The notes: generated from the sequence alone by a model not told the origin. Shown: positions 33,528-42,449, counted from the first letter of the stretch. The stretch: 64,000 nt of DNA from Paenibacillus apiarius (GCF_017052585.1 NZ_JAFFHZ010000001.1:3080501-3144500); one strand, 5' to 3'. Numbers and translations are program-made.

Positions 33528-34496
33528 TCAATACACCCGATGAATAATATCTTCGAAATCAGGCTCCTCCATATGAACGTCCTCCAGCTCCCCGAACTGC
33601 TCCAGCAAGCGCAGCGCCTCCATGGCGCTTAATTGATCGCGGTTGCATTCGACGGTCAGCGTGCGTCCGGCACGGCTGCGGCAACGAAGCGGGGCAGGGA
33701 CCTCATGCTCGATGCCTTCCTCCTTGCTGTACGTAACGCGGATAATGGTAGGCAGCCCAATCCGGCGGCGGAGCTCGTCAATCGTGCCGTCGAAGCCGAG
33801 CCGGCCGTGGTTAATGACGATGACCCGGCTGCACAGCTGCTCGATATCGTCCATGTCGTGCGTCGTCAGCATAATCGTTTTGCCCAGATTCAGGTTGATA
33901 TCTTTAAGAAACTGGCGGATGTTCCGCTTCGCAATGATATCGAGCCCGATGGTCGGCTCATCCAGGAATAGAATGTCTGGATCATGCAGAAGGGCTGCGG
34001 CGATGTCAGCCCGCATCCGTTGCCCGAGCGACAGCTGCCGGACAGGGGTGTCGAGGAATTCATCCAGAGCAAGCAGTTCCCGCAGCTGCCCGAGCCGTGT
34101 TCGCTTTGTCGCCGCGTCTATCCCGTACATGGCGGCAAGAATGTCGAAGGAATCGCGGGTCGGCAGATCCCACCACAGCTGTGTCCGCTGTCCGAACAGG
34201 ACGCCCAGCCGCTTCGTCACCAGCCGGCGCTCCTGATGCGGACTGCGGCCGAAGATGCGAACTTCACCCGAGGTTGGGTGGAGAATGCCGGACAGCATCT
34301 TGATCGTCGTCGATTTGCCGGCCCCGTTCGGGCCGATGTAGCCGACGAATTCGCCGGCTTCAATCTGGAAGCTGATGCCGCGTACCGCTTCCTTCACCTG
34401 ATAGTCTCGGGAAAGCAGGGAGCGCAGCCCTTTGAACGCGCCTTCCTTCGGCGCCGCCCGGCGGAACTGTTTATGCAATTCAGTTACTGTAATCAT
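33528..34496 (-). CDS. ABC-2 exporter ATPase, set 2 (COG4586-like)
   Basis: 322 residues from ATG 34496, with AGGAGGAG eight bases upstream; the frame also opens 12 codons earlier without such a site. Walker A YIGPNGAGKSTTIKML, signature LSLGQRMRADI, Walker B ILFLDEPTIGLD, LTTHDMDD. It shares with the ATPase at 12410 the LFGQRTQLWWDLP stretch and the DYQVKEAVRGISF loop. Last gene of a three-gene minus-strand operon. Substrate unknown. Confidence 0.9.
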   Translation of the reverse strand: MITVTELHKQFRRAAPKEGAFKGLRSLLSRDYQVKEAVRGISFQIEAGEFVGYIGPNGAGKSTTIKMLSGILHPTSGEVRIFGRSPHQERRLVTKRLGVLFGQRTQLWWDLPTRDSFDILAAMYGIDAATKRTRLGQLRELLALDEFLDTPVRQLSLGQRMRADIAAALLHDPDILFLDEPTIGLDIIAKRNIRQFLKDINLNLGKTIMLTTHDMDDIEQLCSRVIVINHGRLGFDGTIDELRRRIGLPTIIRVTYSKEEGIEHEVPAPLRCRSRAGRTLTVECNRDQLSAMEALRLLEQFGELEDVHMEEPDFEDIIHRVY

Positions 34497-34577
34497 GGAA
34501 GCTTCTCCTCCTGCCGCGTTGGCGGCCCTCATCGTCTTGATTGTGCGTGTGTCATGTTGTGTCCAGTGGCCGAGCGT

Positions 34578-35369
34578 TCAACTGCCTGTGCTCTGGTATC
34601 GCGCAAGTCCGTGCTTCCAAGCCCTTAAGGCAATTGTGAACAACGCCAGCGCCACCAGAATGGATAAGCCGACCAGCCAGATTCCGGCTTCGTGCCGCAA
34701 AATATACAACGAAGGCATATAATTGGCGAATCCGACCGGAATGACGCTGAGAAGCAGCCCCTGCATCCACTTCGGATAAATGCTCATCGGATACTGCGCC
34801 GCCGTCCGCGCCGCGTCTTCGGTAATGTTCTGCAGTTCTTCGATCCGGGTAATCCAAAATCCAGCCGTTGCCGTCAGCAAGCCGATGGCGAACAGCAGCA
34901 CCGCTCCCGACAGGATGACGATGATGGTGAGGGGCAGCGCGGTCCAGGTGATCTGGCTAGTCTGCATCATGGCTCCCATGCTAAAGGCAAGAATGGCGAT
35001 CCCTTGTATGAGCTCGCCAATCTTGATGGAGAAGTTCTGCGACATGAGCGCGAGCAGAACCGGAACGGGACGCAGCAGCAGGCTGTCGAGGCTTCCGGTG
35101 ACCAAATACGTTTCCAGATGATGCACGTCAGAGGCGAACATCCGGTACAACGCCTTGGATAAAGACAGCACGGCATACAAATATCCGGCTTCCGCCAAGC
35201 TCCAGCCTTTGATATGGCCGAACTTGAGCAGTATGACCGCCAGCATGAGAAATTCGACGACATTGATAATCGCAGCCATGATGCTCGAGAACCAGAAGTT
35301 GAACTTATATTGCATCCGGCTGCGGATGCTTGCGCGTACGAGAAGAGCATACATGTGAATCCATTTCAT
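34578..35369 (-). CDS. ABC-2 exporter permease 2, set 2 (COG3694/DUF990-like)
   Basis: 263 residues from ATG 35369, which overlaps the stop of the upstream permease (ATGA) and has GGAGG ahead; the frame runs 65 codons further but inside the other gene. About six membrane segments; the cytoplasmic stretch YLVTGSLDSLLLRPVPVLL marks the family. Equivalent to the gene at 14298-15083. Confidence 0.87.
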   Translation of the reverse strand: MKWIHMYALLVRASIRSRMQYKFNFWFSSIMAAIINVVEFLMLAVILLKFGHIKGWSLAEAGYLYAVLSLSKALYRMFASDVHHLETYLVTGSLDSLLLRPVPVLLALMSQNFSIKIGELIQGIAILAFSMGAMMQTSQITWTALPLTIIVILSGAVLLFAIGLLTATAGFWITRIEELQNITEDAARTAAQYPMSIYPKWMQGLLLSVIPVGFANYMPSLYILRHEAGIWLVGLSILVALALFTIALRAWKHGLARYQSTGS

Positions 35370-36142
35370 CCGCCCTGCACCTCCACTTTGCGCCGCATCA
35401 TCCCGGTAACGGCGAGACAGGCGGCGGTAAATAGGGCGCACCAAACGAGCGATCCGGCGATCGCGGATGCAGACTCCATCCCGAGGTAAATCCGGGTCGG
35501 CACATAATGCAGTAACGGATAGAACGACGCGCGGCTTATCGCGGCGAGCCATGGCGGCAGCCATTCAATCGGGATGAGAAAGCCGGACAACAGCATGCTG
35601 AACGCATAGTTGACCCAGTACAGCCAGCGGGATTCGGTCGTCCATAGCGCGGCAGCCCCGATGATATAGTTCAAGCAGATGGAAATGTACGCGGCAAGCG
35701 TCAAAGCTACAGCGGTCCACACGTAAGTGAGAATAGATGAGGGGACGTGAAGCGGCAATACGAAGAAATAAAGCGCATAAATCGGAAGAAACTTGTATAC
35801 GAACTGGTATGCGATCTGTCCCCATTCCTTGCTCATAAGCTGATAGAACAGATGAACGGGACGGACAAGATCGAGGGCAATCTGCCCGGTTCGCACGGAC
35901 TGCTCCATGCCGAGTCCGTTATTGAGAAAGGCGACGATCCATAAGCTCGCCTGATTGAACGCGACATAGCTTATGATGCCGTTCAATCCGTATTCGCCAA
36001 GCGAACGGCCTTCGCCGATGCCTGTCCAGACCGATACGTAGATGAGGCCGAACAGAGCGCTTGCGATGTTGTGCACGAGATGCGCACTCCGGTACTGCAA
36101 ATTGCTGAGATAGTTCTTGCGGGCCAACGTTAGAAAAAGCAT
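35366..36142 (-). CDS. ABC-2 exporter permease 1, set 2 (COG4587-like)
   Basis: 258 residues with about six hydrophobic segments and the EQSVRTGQIALDLVRPVHLF motif that corresponds to the same region of the gene at 13494-14288. First gene of the operon, with a strong ribosome site (GGAGGTG). Gene order here is permease-permease-ATPase, against ATPase-permease-permease in set 1, so the two sets are not a simple block duplication. Confidence 0.87.
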   Translation of the reverse strand: MLFLTLARKNYLSNLQYRSAHLVHNIASALFGLIYVSVWTGIGEGRSLGEYGLNGIISYVAFNQASLWIVAFLNNGLGMEQSVRTGQIALDLVRPVHLFYQLMSKEWGQIAYQFVYKFLPIYALYFFVLPLHVPSSILTYVWTAVALTLAAYISICLNYIIGAAALWTTESRWLYWVNYAFSMLLSGFLIPIEWLPPWLAAISRASFYPLLHYVPTRIYLGMESASAIAGSLVWCALFTAACLAVTGMMRRKVEVQGG

Positions 36143-36366
36143 TCAACACCTCCGTCATCATGATGAATTGCGGCAAGCCGACACTTCGATGCAGGGTGAA
36201 ATGCGCGTAGAGTGAGCGAGGAATATAATACCAAACTCTGCATGGGGAATGCAACAGTTATTTTTGAGAGGTATGGAAGGGAAGCTCTGAAAAGCAGCCG
36301 GTTGTCAGTAGTAGAGGCGGGGATGAGCAAGAAAAAGTCTCGAAAATACGACTCATCGTGAATTTA

Positions 36367-36435
36367 AACTGCAATTGGGCAGTCCAGATCGACAGTGAGA
36401 GGCGTTTTTGGCCGTTTAACTGCAAAAGCGGCTAG
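36367..36435. repeat. Four-palindrome element, class A, copy 2, left half
   Basis: AACTGCAATTGGGCAGTC at 36367 and AACTGCAAAAGCGGCTAG at 36418, 51 bp apart, matching units 1 and 2 of the complete copies. The second unit ends where the insertion sequence begins. Confidence 0.75.
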
Positions 36436-36504
36436 GCCCCTTAAATCCGGAGTCTGATCCCCCAAAAAGCCTTCTCTCGTAGGATTGCTCGGAATGCCGA
36501 GCAA

Positions 36505-37473
36505 TTACATAGCTTTATGAAACATGGATTGATCCTCCAGCGTCATTACCCATTCGGAGAATTTCGCTGGAGGCATCCGTTTTAAGCTCCCATGCATTTT
36601 ACGGTTATTATAGAAATCCATGTAGCGATCAAGCGCTTCATAGGCCTCCTCAAAGGTCATGAAGTCAACTTTGCTGAATAGGTCGCGTTCCAGCAGACTA
36701 TGAAATGACTCTATGTACGCATTCATATTGGGAGTTCGTGGCGGGATGCGCTCATGAACCATCCCGAGGCTATCACACGTATCACCAAAAAGCGCACTGA
36801 CAAACTGTGGCCCGTTATCCGTACGAATCGTAGGGAGCGCTTCATCTGCCTTTATTCGTTTTTCCAACGCACGACATAATGTTTGTACGGCATGCTTGGC
36901 CTCGCATTTCGGCCCTCTGTATTGTTCGACGATAACACGATCAAATACGTCAATAATGCTGAGAACGAAAAAGAAACGCCCGCGTCCTGTGACATAACCG
37001 TATTTAATGTCCATCTGCCACAATTGGTTTGATCCTGTCACCACTCGATTCTTCGGCAATCTACGTGGATGCTTGGATTTCCTCTCACGCTGTTTTTGGA
37101 GAATACCTAGTTCTTTACAAAGTCGATACGATTTCTTTTTGCCTAGTACGAGCTCACGTTCGTTACGGAGACATTGGGCAAGGAGTCTGTAACCGTACAC
37201 ATGCTCTTCTCCTTCAACGAGCTCTAGTAGCCATTCTTTGATCTGTCCGTCACTTACTTTCTCCCCCGTTTTCGTACGAGAAAATCCGGGCTGAGGACGA
37301 CCTCTCTGTCCGCTTGCGGCGCGTTCTTCGGAGTTGGCCGATCGCTTTCTCCGGTCGTAATACGTTGATTCTGAAAGCCCTATGATTCGCAGAACCCTTG
37401 CTGCTGCTTCTCCCCGCTTAATAAACTGGTCTGCTATTTCATATTTTTCGGATAAGCGGGGTTCTTCTTTTTT
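36505..37473 (-). CDS. IS3-family transposase, orfB part (made by -1 frameshift)
   Basis: The orfB frame is open from about 37491 to 36505 with no proper start of its own near the overlap; translation is expected to slip by -1 at A AAA AAG (plus-strand 37467-37473) from orfA, giving an OrfAB product of about 415 residues. DDE catalytic motifs are complete: WQMDIKYGYV (Asp), RTDNGPQFVS (Asp) and NAYIESFHSLLERD (Glu). The N-terminal part (GLSESTYYDRRKR, VYGYRLL) is the usual HTH_21 region. An internal GTG at 37200 starts the longest frame but is probably not used. Confidence 0.88.
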   Translation of the reverse strand, partial: KKEEPRLSEKYEIADQFIKRGEAAARVLRIIGLSESTYYDRRKRSANSEERAASGQRGRPQPGFSRTKTGEKVSDGQIKEWLLELVEGEEHVYGYRLLAQCLRNERELVLGKKKSYRLCKELGILQKQRERKSKHPRRLPKNRVVTGSNQLWQMDIKYGYVTGRGRFFFVLSIIDVFDRVIVEQYRGPKCEAKHAVQTLCRALEKRIKADEALPTIRTDNGPQFVSALFGDTCDSLGMVHERIPPRTPNMNAYIESFHSLLERDLFSKVDFMTFEEAYEALDRYMDFYNNRKMHGSLKRMPPAKFSEWVMTLEDQSMFHKAM

Positions 37474-37754
37474 AGCAACTCTCGCAGAATCTCAATCTCC
37501 AGCTCTTTTTCGCCGATAATCTTAACGGCTTTTTCATAATTCACTTCAACTTCCTGGAGTCGTTGAAGTTCCTGTAAATGCTCATCCGTCGTTGGAATTT
37601 CATCCGGTCCAATGTCGTCACGATGCTCTCTAATCCACCCCCGAATCGTTTCAGGGTGTATGTTGTACATGCGGGATAATACCCCAACTTTAATGCCAGC
37701 TAACGCCTCACGAACTATTTTTAATCGTGTTTCCTCATTCAATCTTTTCCCCAT
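37434..37754 (-). CDS. IS3-family transposase, orfA (HTH protein)
   Basis: 106 residues: a helix-turn-helix (GVLSRMYNIHPETIRGWIREH) followed by a leucine-zipper-like coiled coil (LQRLQEVEVNYEKAVKIIG). The final codons include CTA AAA AAG, where the -1 slip into orfB is expected; unshifted, OrfA ends a few codons later. AAGGGG lies about ten bases before ATG 37754. Confidence 0.88.
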   Translation of the reverse strand: MGKRLNEETRLKIVREALAGIKVGVLSRMYNIHPETIRGWIREHRDDIGPDEIPTTDEHLQELQRLQEVEVNYEKAVKIIGEKELEIEILRELLKKKNPAYPKNMK

Positions 37755-37883
37755 TCCAGATCATCCCCTTTACAAATAGTTTAATTTATTTGAGGGGGAA
37801 GACTCCAGTTTAATTAAGGGGCTTTGAAGAAAGTACATTACAAAACTTACGAATTCACTAAAATCAGCGTAATGTAAGGAAAT

Positions 37884-37952
37884 AACGGCAGTTTTGCAGT
37901 AAAACAGGCAGTGTTCGGGAAAAACGCTGAATTATACTGCACTTTTGCAGTT
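37884..37952. repeat. Four-palindrome element, class A, copy 2, right half
   Basis: AACGGCAGTTTTGCAGTA at 37884 and TACTGCACTTTTGCAGTT at 37935, again 51 bp apart, on the far side of the insertion sequence. Removing 36436-37822 brings the halves to 79 bp instead of the expected 62, so a few bases were gained at the insertion or the IS ends differ from those proposed. Confidence 0.75.
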
Positions 37953-38032
37953 GGGCTTTAGATGCCATGTCGCGGTTCGGCGCATCTTGCCTGATACGGG
38001 GGCGGTTCGAGCCTCAAAGTCTCTAATCGCCG

Positions 38033-38710
38033 TCATCGCCGCGCAATGCGACTGCCGGCCTCTCTCTGCCCTTGATTGGCGACAAAGAGGAGGAGGAAGG
38101 AAATGGCGATCATACAGCCCGACCACGCCCACGCAAGCGTCGTATTGCCAGCGTCCACGGCAAAATAAATGGCGGTCGGCACGGTCTGCGTGACGCCCGG
38201 AATATTGCCGGCAACCATCAGCGTCGCGCCGAACTCGCCAAGCCCGCGCGCAAAGCCGAGGACGCAGGCGGTCGCGATGGAACGCGAGGCAAGCGGAAGC
38301 GTGATATGGCGGAACACCTGCCATTCGCCTGCGCCTTCTGCCCGTCCCGCCTGCTCCAGCTCGGGATCGACCGAGGCGAAGCCGACCTTGAGCGATTGAT
38401 AGACGAGCGGAAAAGAGACGACGACGGCAGCGATGACGCCGCCCGACCAGTGAAAGACGAGCGGGTGGCCAAGCCAAGCTTCGGCCCATTCGCCCAAGCT
38501 GCTCCGTCTGCCGAGAAGAACGAGCAGGATGAAGCCCACTACGGTGGGAGGGAGGACGAGCGGAAGCATAAAGGCCGTTTCGAGCAGCGTTTTGCCGCGA
38601 AAGCTGCGTCCTTTCAGCATCCAAGCAACGGTGATGCCGAGCCCCATGACGATGAGGCTGGCTGTTATAGTAATTTGCAGAGAGAGCAGCACCGGACTCC
38701 AGAACGACAC
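38033..38710 (-). CDS. modB: Molybdate ABC transporter permease
   Basis: 225 residues from GTG 38710, which follows AAAGGAGGAGG; the frame opens 11 codons earlier. Five to six membrane segments and the EAA-type loop EQAGRAEGAGEWQVFRHITLP that docks on an ATPase. FMLPLVLPPTVVGFILL and LGEFGATLMVAGNIPG are characteristic of ModB. Second gene after modA. No modC ATPase gene follows; the next 80 bases lead into the palindromic repeat and the insertion sequence, so the ATPase must come from elsewhere. Confidence 0.94.
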   Translation of the reverse strand: MSFWSPVLLSLQITITASLIVMGLGITVAWMLKGRSFRGKTLLETAFMLPLVLPPTVVGFILLVLLGRRSSLGEWAEAWLGHPLVFHWSGGVIAAVVVSFPLVYQSLKVGFASVDPELEQAGRAEGAGEWQVFRHITLPLASRSIATACVLGFARGLGEFGATLMVAGNIPGVTQTVPTAIYFAVDAGNTTLAWAWSGCMIAISFLLLFVANQGQREAGSRIARR

Positions 38711-38768
38711 CCTTCCTCCTCCTTTCATGTATCGTGTACTCATGCCAGGTTCAACTCAACTTGGCAAA

Positions 38769-39617
38769 CTAATTGGCAAGATGGAACCCATAGCGCTCAA
38801 ATATGTGGCCGGCTTCCTCGCCGGACAAATATTGATACCACTCCTGCGCTTCTTTCTGATGGGACGAAGCCTTTACGATTCCAATCGGGTAGACGATCGG
38901 CTTATGCATGGAGGAGTCGACCGTGTAGGCGATAAGCGCTTTTTTGGCGGTAATCGCATCCGTACGATAGACGAACCCTGCATCGACGTTGCCTGTTTCC
39001 ACGTAGGAGAGCACTTGGCGCACGTCTTTCGTCAAGACGAATTTTTCGGCCAACGTCTCCCATAGCTTCGCTTTCTCCAGCGCTTCCTCCGCATAGCTTC
39101 CAGCGGGCACGCTCTCTGGCGCCCCAATAGCGATCCGCTTTACTTGCTCCGTATCAAGCGGCTCCAACCCGGTCCACTCTGCTGCTTGATTGCCCGGCAC
39201 GATGACGACGAGATCGTTCTTCAGTAAGGGGCGATGCCACTTGTCGTCGATCAAGCCGTTTTGCAGCAGCTCGTCCATTTGCTTCTTGCCGGCAGAAATG
39301 AATACATCCGTCGGCGCGCCCTGTTCGATCTGCTTTTGCAGTGTCCCCGATGCGCCGAAGTTCATTTGGACCTTCACATTGGGATGGTCTTTCTCATAGG
39401 ATTGTTTCAGCTCTGTCAGCGCATCCTGCATACTGGCGGCCGCGGAGACGGTTAATTGGACCTCGGACTGTTGCGTGTCCGGGTTCCCTTCGGTTCCAGA
39501 TCCCGTGTTAGCGCTGCAGCCGCTTGCCAAGAGGGCGGCGAGGGAAAGGATAAGGGTGAGCATTAATCCCAGGCGCATGTTCATCAGGTATGGTTGCCGG
39601 CGCTTCTTCTTCGACAT
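38769..39617 (-). CDS. modA: Molybdate-binding lipoprotein
   Basis: 282 residues from ATG 39617 (GGGAGGAA upstream); the earlier frame opening at 39731 lacks a ribosome site. Signal sequence with lipobox LASGC, then the ModA fold: VSAAASMQDALTELKQ, NFGASGTLQKQIEQGAPTDV, GNVDAGFVYRTDA, matching the oxyanion-binding serines of the family. Captures molybdate or tungstate outside the membrane for ModB. Divergent from the PBP-domain regulator. Confidence 0.95.
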   Translation of the reverse strand: MSKKKRRQPYLMNMRLGLMLTLILSLAALLASGCSANTGSGTEGNPDTQQSEVQLTVSAAASMQDALTELKQSYEKDHPNVKVQMNFGASGTLQKQIEQGAPTDVFISAGKKQMDELLQNGLIDDKWHRPLLKNDLVVIVPGNQAAEWTGLEPLDTEQVKRIAIGAPESVPAGSYAEEALEKAKLWETLAEKFVLTKDVRQVLSYVETGNVDAGFVYRTDAITAKKALIAYTVDSSMHKPIVYPIGIVKASSHQKEAQEWYQYLSGEEAGHIFERYGFHLAN

Positions 39618-39730
39618 CGTTAATTCCTCCCAATTATATACCGCGATTCGTCTATAAAAGCAAAGTCGGCGAAACCAATTGGTGTGTCTGCACACTTTCA
39701 TTTCCAAACGCAGCATAACTTTATGTTTCA

Positions 39731-39760
39731 TTATAAATAGTTATAACAACTTATAAATAG
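39731..39760. promoter_or_regulatory. TTATA-phased operator in the modA/regulator intergenic region
   Basis: TTATAAATAG, TTATAACAAC, TTATAAATAG in tandem: the pentamer TTATA recurs at exactly 10-bp steps and the outer decamers are identical. It lies in the 242-base divergent region, about 115 bases from modA and 100 from the regulator, and is the best candidate for the regulator's binding site. Confidence 0.5.
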
Positions 39761-39859
39761 TGATGTCCAACATTTTTGTGTCGAGATGATTGCGTATTGT
39801 CTTGTCAAGCAGACGATCCGGGCGTATGATCGAAGAAAGCGCATACCAAGGAGGTTTGA

Positions 39860-40801
39860 ATGCCCCATTCCATGTCCTATACGGTCCATGAGATCGCACA
39901 AATGCTCAAAGTATCCAAGCTGACCGTTTATGATTTGATCAAAAAAGGCGAACTTCGCGCATACCGCGTCGGGAAGCAAATGCGGGTCGATGGCGTTGAG
40001 CTGGAAGCATACAAGCAGCGCGGGCAGCGTTGCGAAGGAACGGTTCATTATGGAGAATCGCAGCTTTTCGGCATCCCGGCGGCGGCCCCCTTGCCGTCAT
40101 CCCAACTGGTTATTACGGGACATGATGCCTGTCTTGAATTGTTGTCCAAGCACATGGAGCGGGAAAGTGCGTTCATCCGCCCGCTGCGTTCGTTTGTCGG
40201 CAGTATGGAAGGCTTAATCGCGCTTTTTCGCGGCGAAGCTCACATCGTGAGCACACATCTGTTCGACGGCGATACGGGAGAATACAATCTTCCTTATATC
40301 CGCAAATTATTGGTCGGTCTTCCCTATATGGTCATCCATGTAGCTGCGCGTTCGGCCGGACTATATGTCCAGTCAGGCAATCCGAAGGGGATTGCCTCGT
40401 GGTCCGATGTGGCCAAGCCGGGCATTAAGCTGGTGAACCGGGAGCGGGGATCCGGCGCGCGCGTGCTGTTGGATGAGCAGCTGCGGATTCTCGGCTTAAA
40501 GGGAGATGTCCTGCACGGTTATAGGAACGAGGAGACGACGCATTTGGCCGTCGCAGGACAGGTCGGGAGCGGACAAGCCGATGTCGGGGTCGGCATCGAG
40601 AAGGTTGCCTATGCGGTTGGCATCGATTTTGTACCGCTTATGCAGGAAGAGGTTGACCTCGTCGTTCTGAAGCAGCCTGAGCATATGCCGTGGATCGGCA
40701 GTCTGCTGCAAGTGCTCCGATCCGCTGCATACCGGGAAGAATTGATGGCGATTCGGGGCTATGATACGAGCCGCACCGGAGAAATTCGCATGGAAGCATA
40801 A
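39860..40801 (+). CDS. One-component regulator with excisionase-type HTH and molybdate-binding-like PBP domain
   Basis: 313 residues. The N-terminal 50 residues form a MerR/excisionase-like helix-turn-helix (TVHEIAQMLKVSKLTVYDLIKKGEL). From about residue 80 the protein resembles periplasmic oxyanion-binding proteins: ITGHDACLELLS, GSMEGLIALFRGEAHIVSTHLFDG, LVNRERGSGARVLLDEQL, GQADVGVGIEKVA. Such proteins replace ModE as molybdate sensors. I recall the same organisation, regulator plus modA-modB without modC, in B. subtilis yvgKLM. It probably represses modAB when molybdate is plentiful. ATG 39860 follows AAGGAGG. Confidence 0.85.
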   Translation: MPHSMSYTVHEIAQMLKVSKLTVYDLIKKGELRAYRVGKQMRVDGVELEAYKQRGQRCEGTVHYGESQLFGIPAAAPLPSSQLVITGHDACLELLSKHMERESAFIRPLRSFVGSMEGLIALFRGEAHIVSTHLFDGDTGEYNLPYIRKLLVGLPYMVIHVAARSAGLYVQSGNPKGIASWSDVAKPGIKLVNRERGSGARVLLDEQLRILGLKGDVLHGYRNEETTHLAVAGQVGSGQADVGVGIEKVAYAVGIDFVPLMQEEVDLVVLKQPEHMPWIGSLLQVLRSAAYREELMAIRGYDTSRTGEIRMEA

Positions 40802-40833
40802 CATGGGGAGCTGGAGATGCTCTCCCAATACGA

Positions 40834-40866
40834 AAGACCCGACAGAATCCGATCGGGTCTTCTGCT
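40834..40866 (+). terminator. Terminator of the molybdate-type regulator gene
   Basis: AGACCCGA pairs with TCGGGTCT across a 10-base loop, followed by TCTGCTTG. Confidence 0.75.
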
Positions 40867-41044
40867 TGTGAATGCGGCAGCGGAACAATCTAGTTGTTTG
40901 TCATGTTTTCGGACACCATTCATATAATCTAGCAATACGGCTTCTGAACAAAGCTTTGAAGTCTTTTTGAAGTCTCTCAACATAGGATTGAAATAAGCAG
41001 TTATCATACAATGATTATGGGCGATGGAAGAGGAGGAGCAAAAA

Positions 41045-42412
41045 ATGACCGATCACAATCGTAACATGGAGCTTCGCATTTTGGCGGCGCTCTGCGCACT
41101 GCTTGTCTTGGCGGGAACCTGGACAGCTTTTGGATGGAAATCTCAAATGGAACAAGTCGCTTACGCTTCCTCGCAACCGATGATGGAAGAACGTACGGCA
41201 TCGGATATAAAAGCAACGGTGATGCAGATTGACGGCATGGCGCGAACGGCATTGACGGCGAAGGCGGACAAGCCTTCCGGAGAAGCCGCATTAATGCCTG
41301 GAGGCGGCAAATCGGCGCCTGCGGCAGCGCCGGCACAGAAAGCTGAGAAGGTCGTTTATTTGACGTTTGACGACGGTCCGAGCTTACATACTGCAGATGT
41401 TCTCGACATTTTGGCCAAGGAAAACATAAAAGGCACCTTCTTCGTGCTGGGACAGCAAGCCGAGCGCAATCCGAAGCTGGTCGAGCGGATCGTCAAGGAA
41501 GGGCACGCGATCGGCAATCATAGCTATAACCATGAGTATAAGACGCTATACAGCAATTTCAGCAATTTCTGGGACCAAATCAAGCGCACGGGCCGAATCG
41601 TAGAGAAAATTATAGGCTATGAGCCGGTATTGGTGCGGGCGCCGGGCGGCACCATTATGAATTTTGACAAGCAGTATTTCGAGTTAATGGATAAAGCGGG
41701 ATACTTGGTCTACGATTGGCATGTAGACAGTGCGGATTCGAAGCGCCGCGGCGTGCCGGCCAAGGAAATTGCGCAAGCGGTTAAAAAAGGGGCGCTGCTG
41801 CCGGAGACGGTCGTGCTGATGCATGATGGGGTGGGGCATGGCGAGACGGTCAAGGCGCTGCCGGATATCATTGCATTTTACAAATCAAAAGGGTACACGT
41901 TCAGCGTGCTGTCGCCGGAAGTGAAGCCGGTGCAATTCCACGTCGGTTCCACGGCGCGGTGGAAGCGCACGGCGGTAAGTGCCGCGTGGATTCAAGACAA
42001 CCTCAAGCCGGTCGCGACTTCAATGGCGGCTCAGGATCCGATGACGTTCACGGTAGAGACGGGTCAAGGTCAAATTCGCTTCGAGCCAGATCAATTCATG
42101 AGTTATGAGGATCGGACGTATGTGCCGCTGCGCATGCTTGTCGAGAAGCTGAACGGGACGGTCAATTGGGATGTGGAGTCGGAGCGCGTGAACGTCGAAT
42201 GGAATCAGATTGCCATTGAATTTGATGTGTTGCAGGGACAAATGATACAGACGATGCCAGACGGGACGGAGCAACCGCACAAGGTCGAGCTTGTCGCGCA
42301 AAATAAAATGACGTGGGTGCCGCTGAGGGAAGTGCTGGATGCGTTCCAGGTCAAAATGCTTCATTACGAGCTGGAGCCGGTTCAACCTGATGAGCAGCCA
42401 GCCGCTGCTTAG
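41045..42412 (+). CDS. Membrane-anchored polysaccharide deacetylase with copper-amine-oxidase-like domain
   Basis: 455 residues from ATG 41045, with GAGGAGGAG upstream. An N-terminal membrane segment (about 10-28) precedes a linker and a NodB-type deacetylase domain (about 95-285) with TFDDGPSLHT, metal-binding NHSYNHEY, RAPGGTIMN and DWHVDSAD, and the LMHDG motif. The last 120 residues form the copper-amine-oxidase N-terminal-like domain common in Paenibacillus wall proteins (VPLRMLVEKLNGTVNWD, VPLREVLDAF). It probably removes acetyl groups from peptidoglycan GlcNAc or another wall polysaccharide. Stands alone. Confidence 0.93.
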   Translation: MTDHNRNMELRILAALCALLVLAGTWTAFGWKSQMEQVAYASSQPMMEERTASDIKATVMQIDGMARTALTAKADKPSGEAALMPGGGKSAPAAAPAQKAEKVVYLTFDDGPSLHTADVLDILAKENIKGTFFVLGQQAERNPKLVERIVKEGHAIGNHSYNHEYKTLYSNFSNFWDQIKRTGRIVEKIIGYEPVLVRAPGGTIMNFDKQYFELMDKAGYLVYDWHVDSADSKRRGVPAKEIAQAVKKGALLPETVVLMHDGVGHGETVKALPDIIAFYKSKGYTFSVLSPEVKPVQFHVGSTARWKRTAVSAAWIQDNLKPVATSMAAQDPMTFTVETGQGQIRFEPDQFMSYEDRTYVPLRMLVEKLNGTVNWDVESERVNVEWNQIAIEFDVLQGQMIQTMPDGTEQPHKVELVAQNKMTWVPLREVLDAFQVKMLHYELEPVQPDEQPAAA

Positions 42413-42449
42413 GTCCGCTTAGGTTCGCTTAGGCCACTGCGTCCGAACG

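Larger units (their letters stand above)
36436..37822 (-). mobile_element. IS3-family insertion sequence 1
   Basis: About 1.39 kb bounded by GCCCCTTAA and its inverse, with inner inverted repeats GGAGTCTGATCCCCC (left, from 36449) and the inverse of GGAGTCTTCCCCC (right, ending 37806). The inner pair may be the true IS ends (36448-37807), in which case the outer GCCCCTTAA arms belong to a target terminator. No target duplication is evident. Two overlapping frames, orfA and orfB, with an A AAA AAG slippery site, appear intact. It splits a four-palindrome element. Confidence 0.88.

Noticed and set aside
36436..37822. Target-site duplication of IS element 1
   Set aside because: No identical 3-5 bp direct repeat flanks either proposed pair of ends.
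37932..38624. 230-codon minus-strand frame overlapping modB
   Set aside because: Out-of-frame Arg-rich shadow; modB in the other frame has the expected membrane segments and EAA loop.
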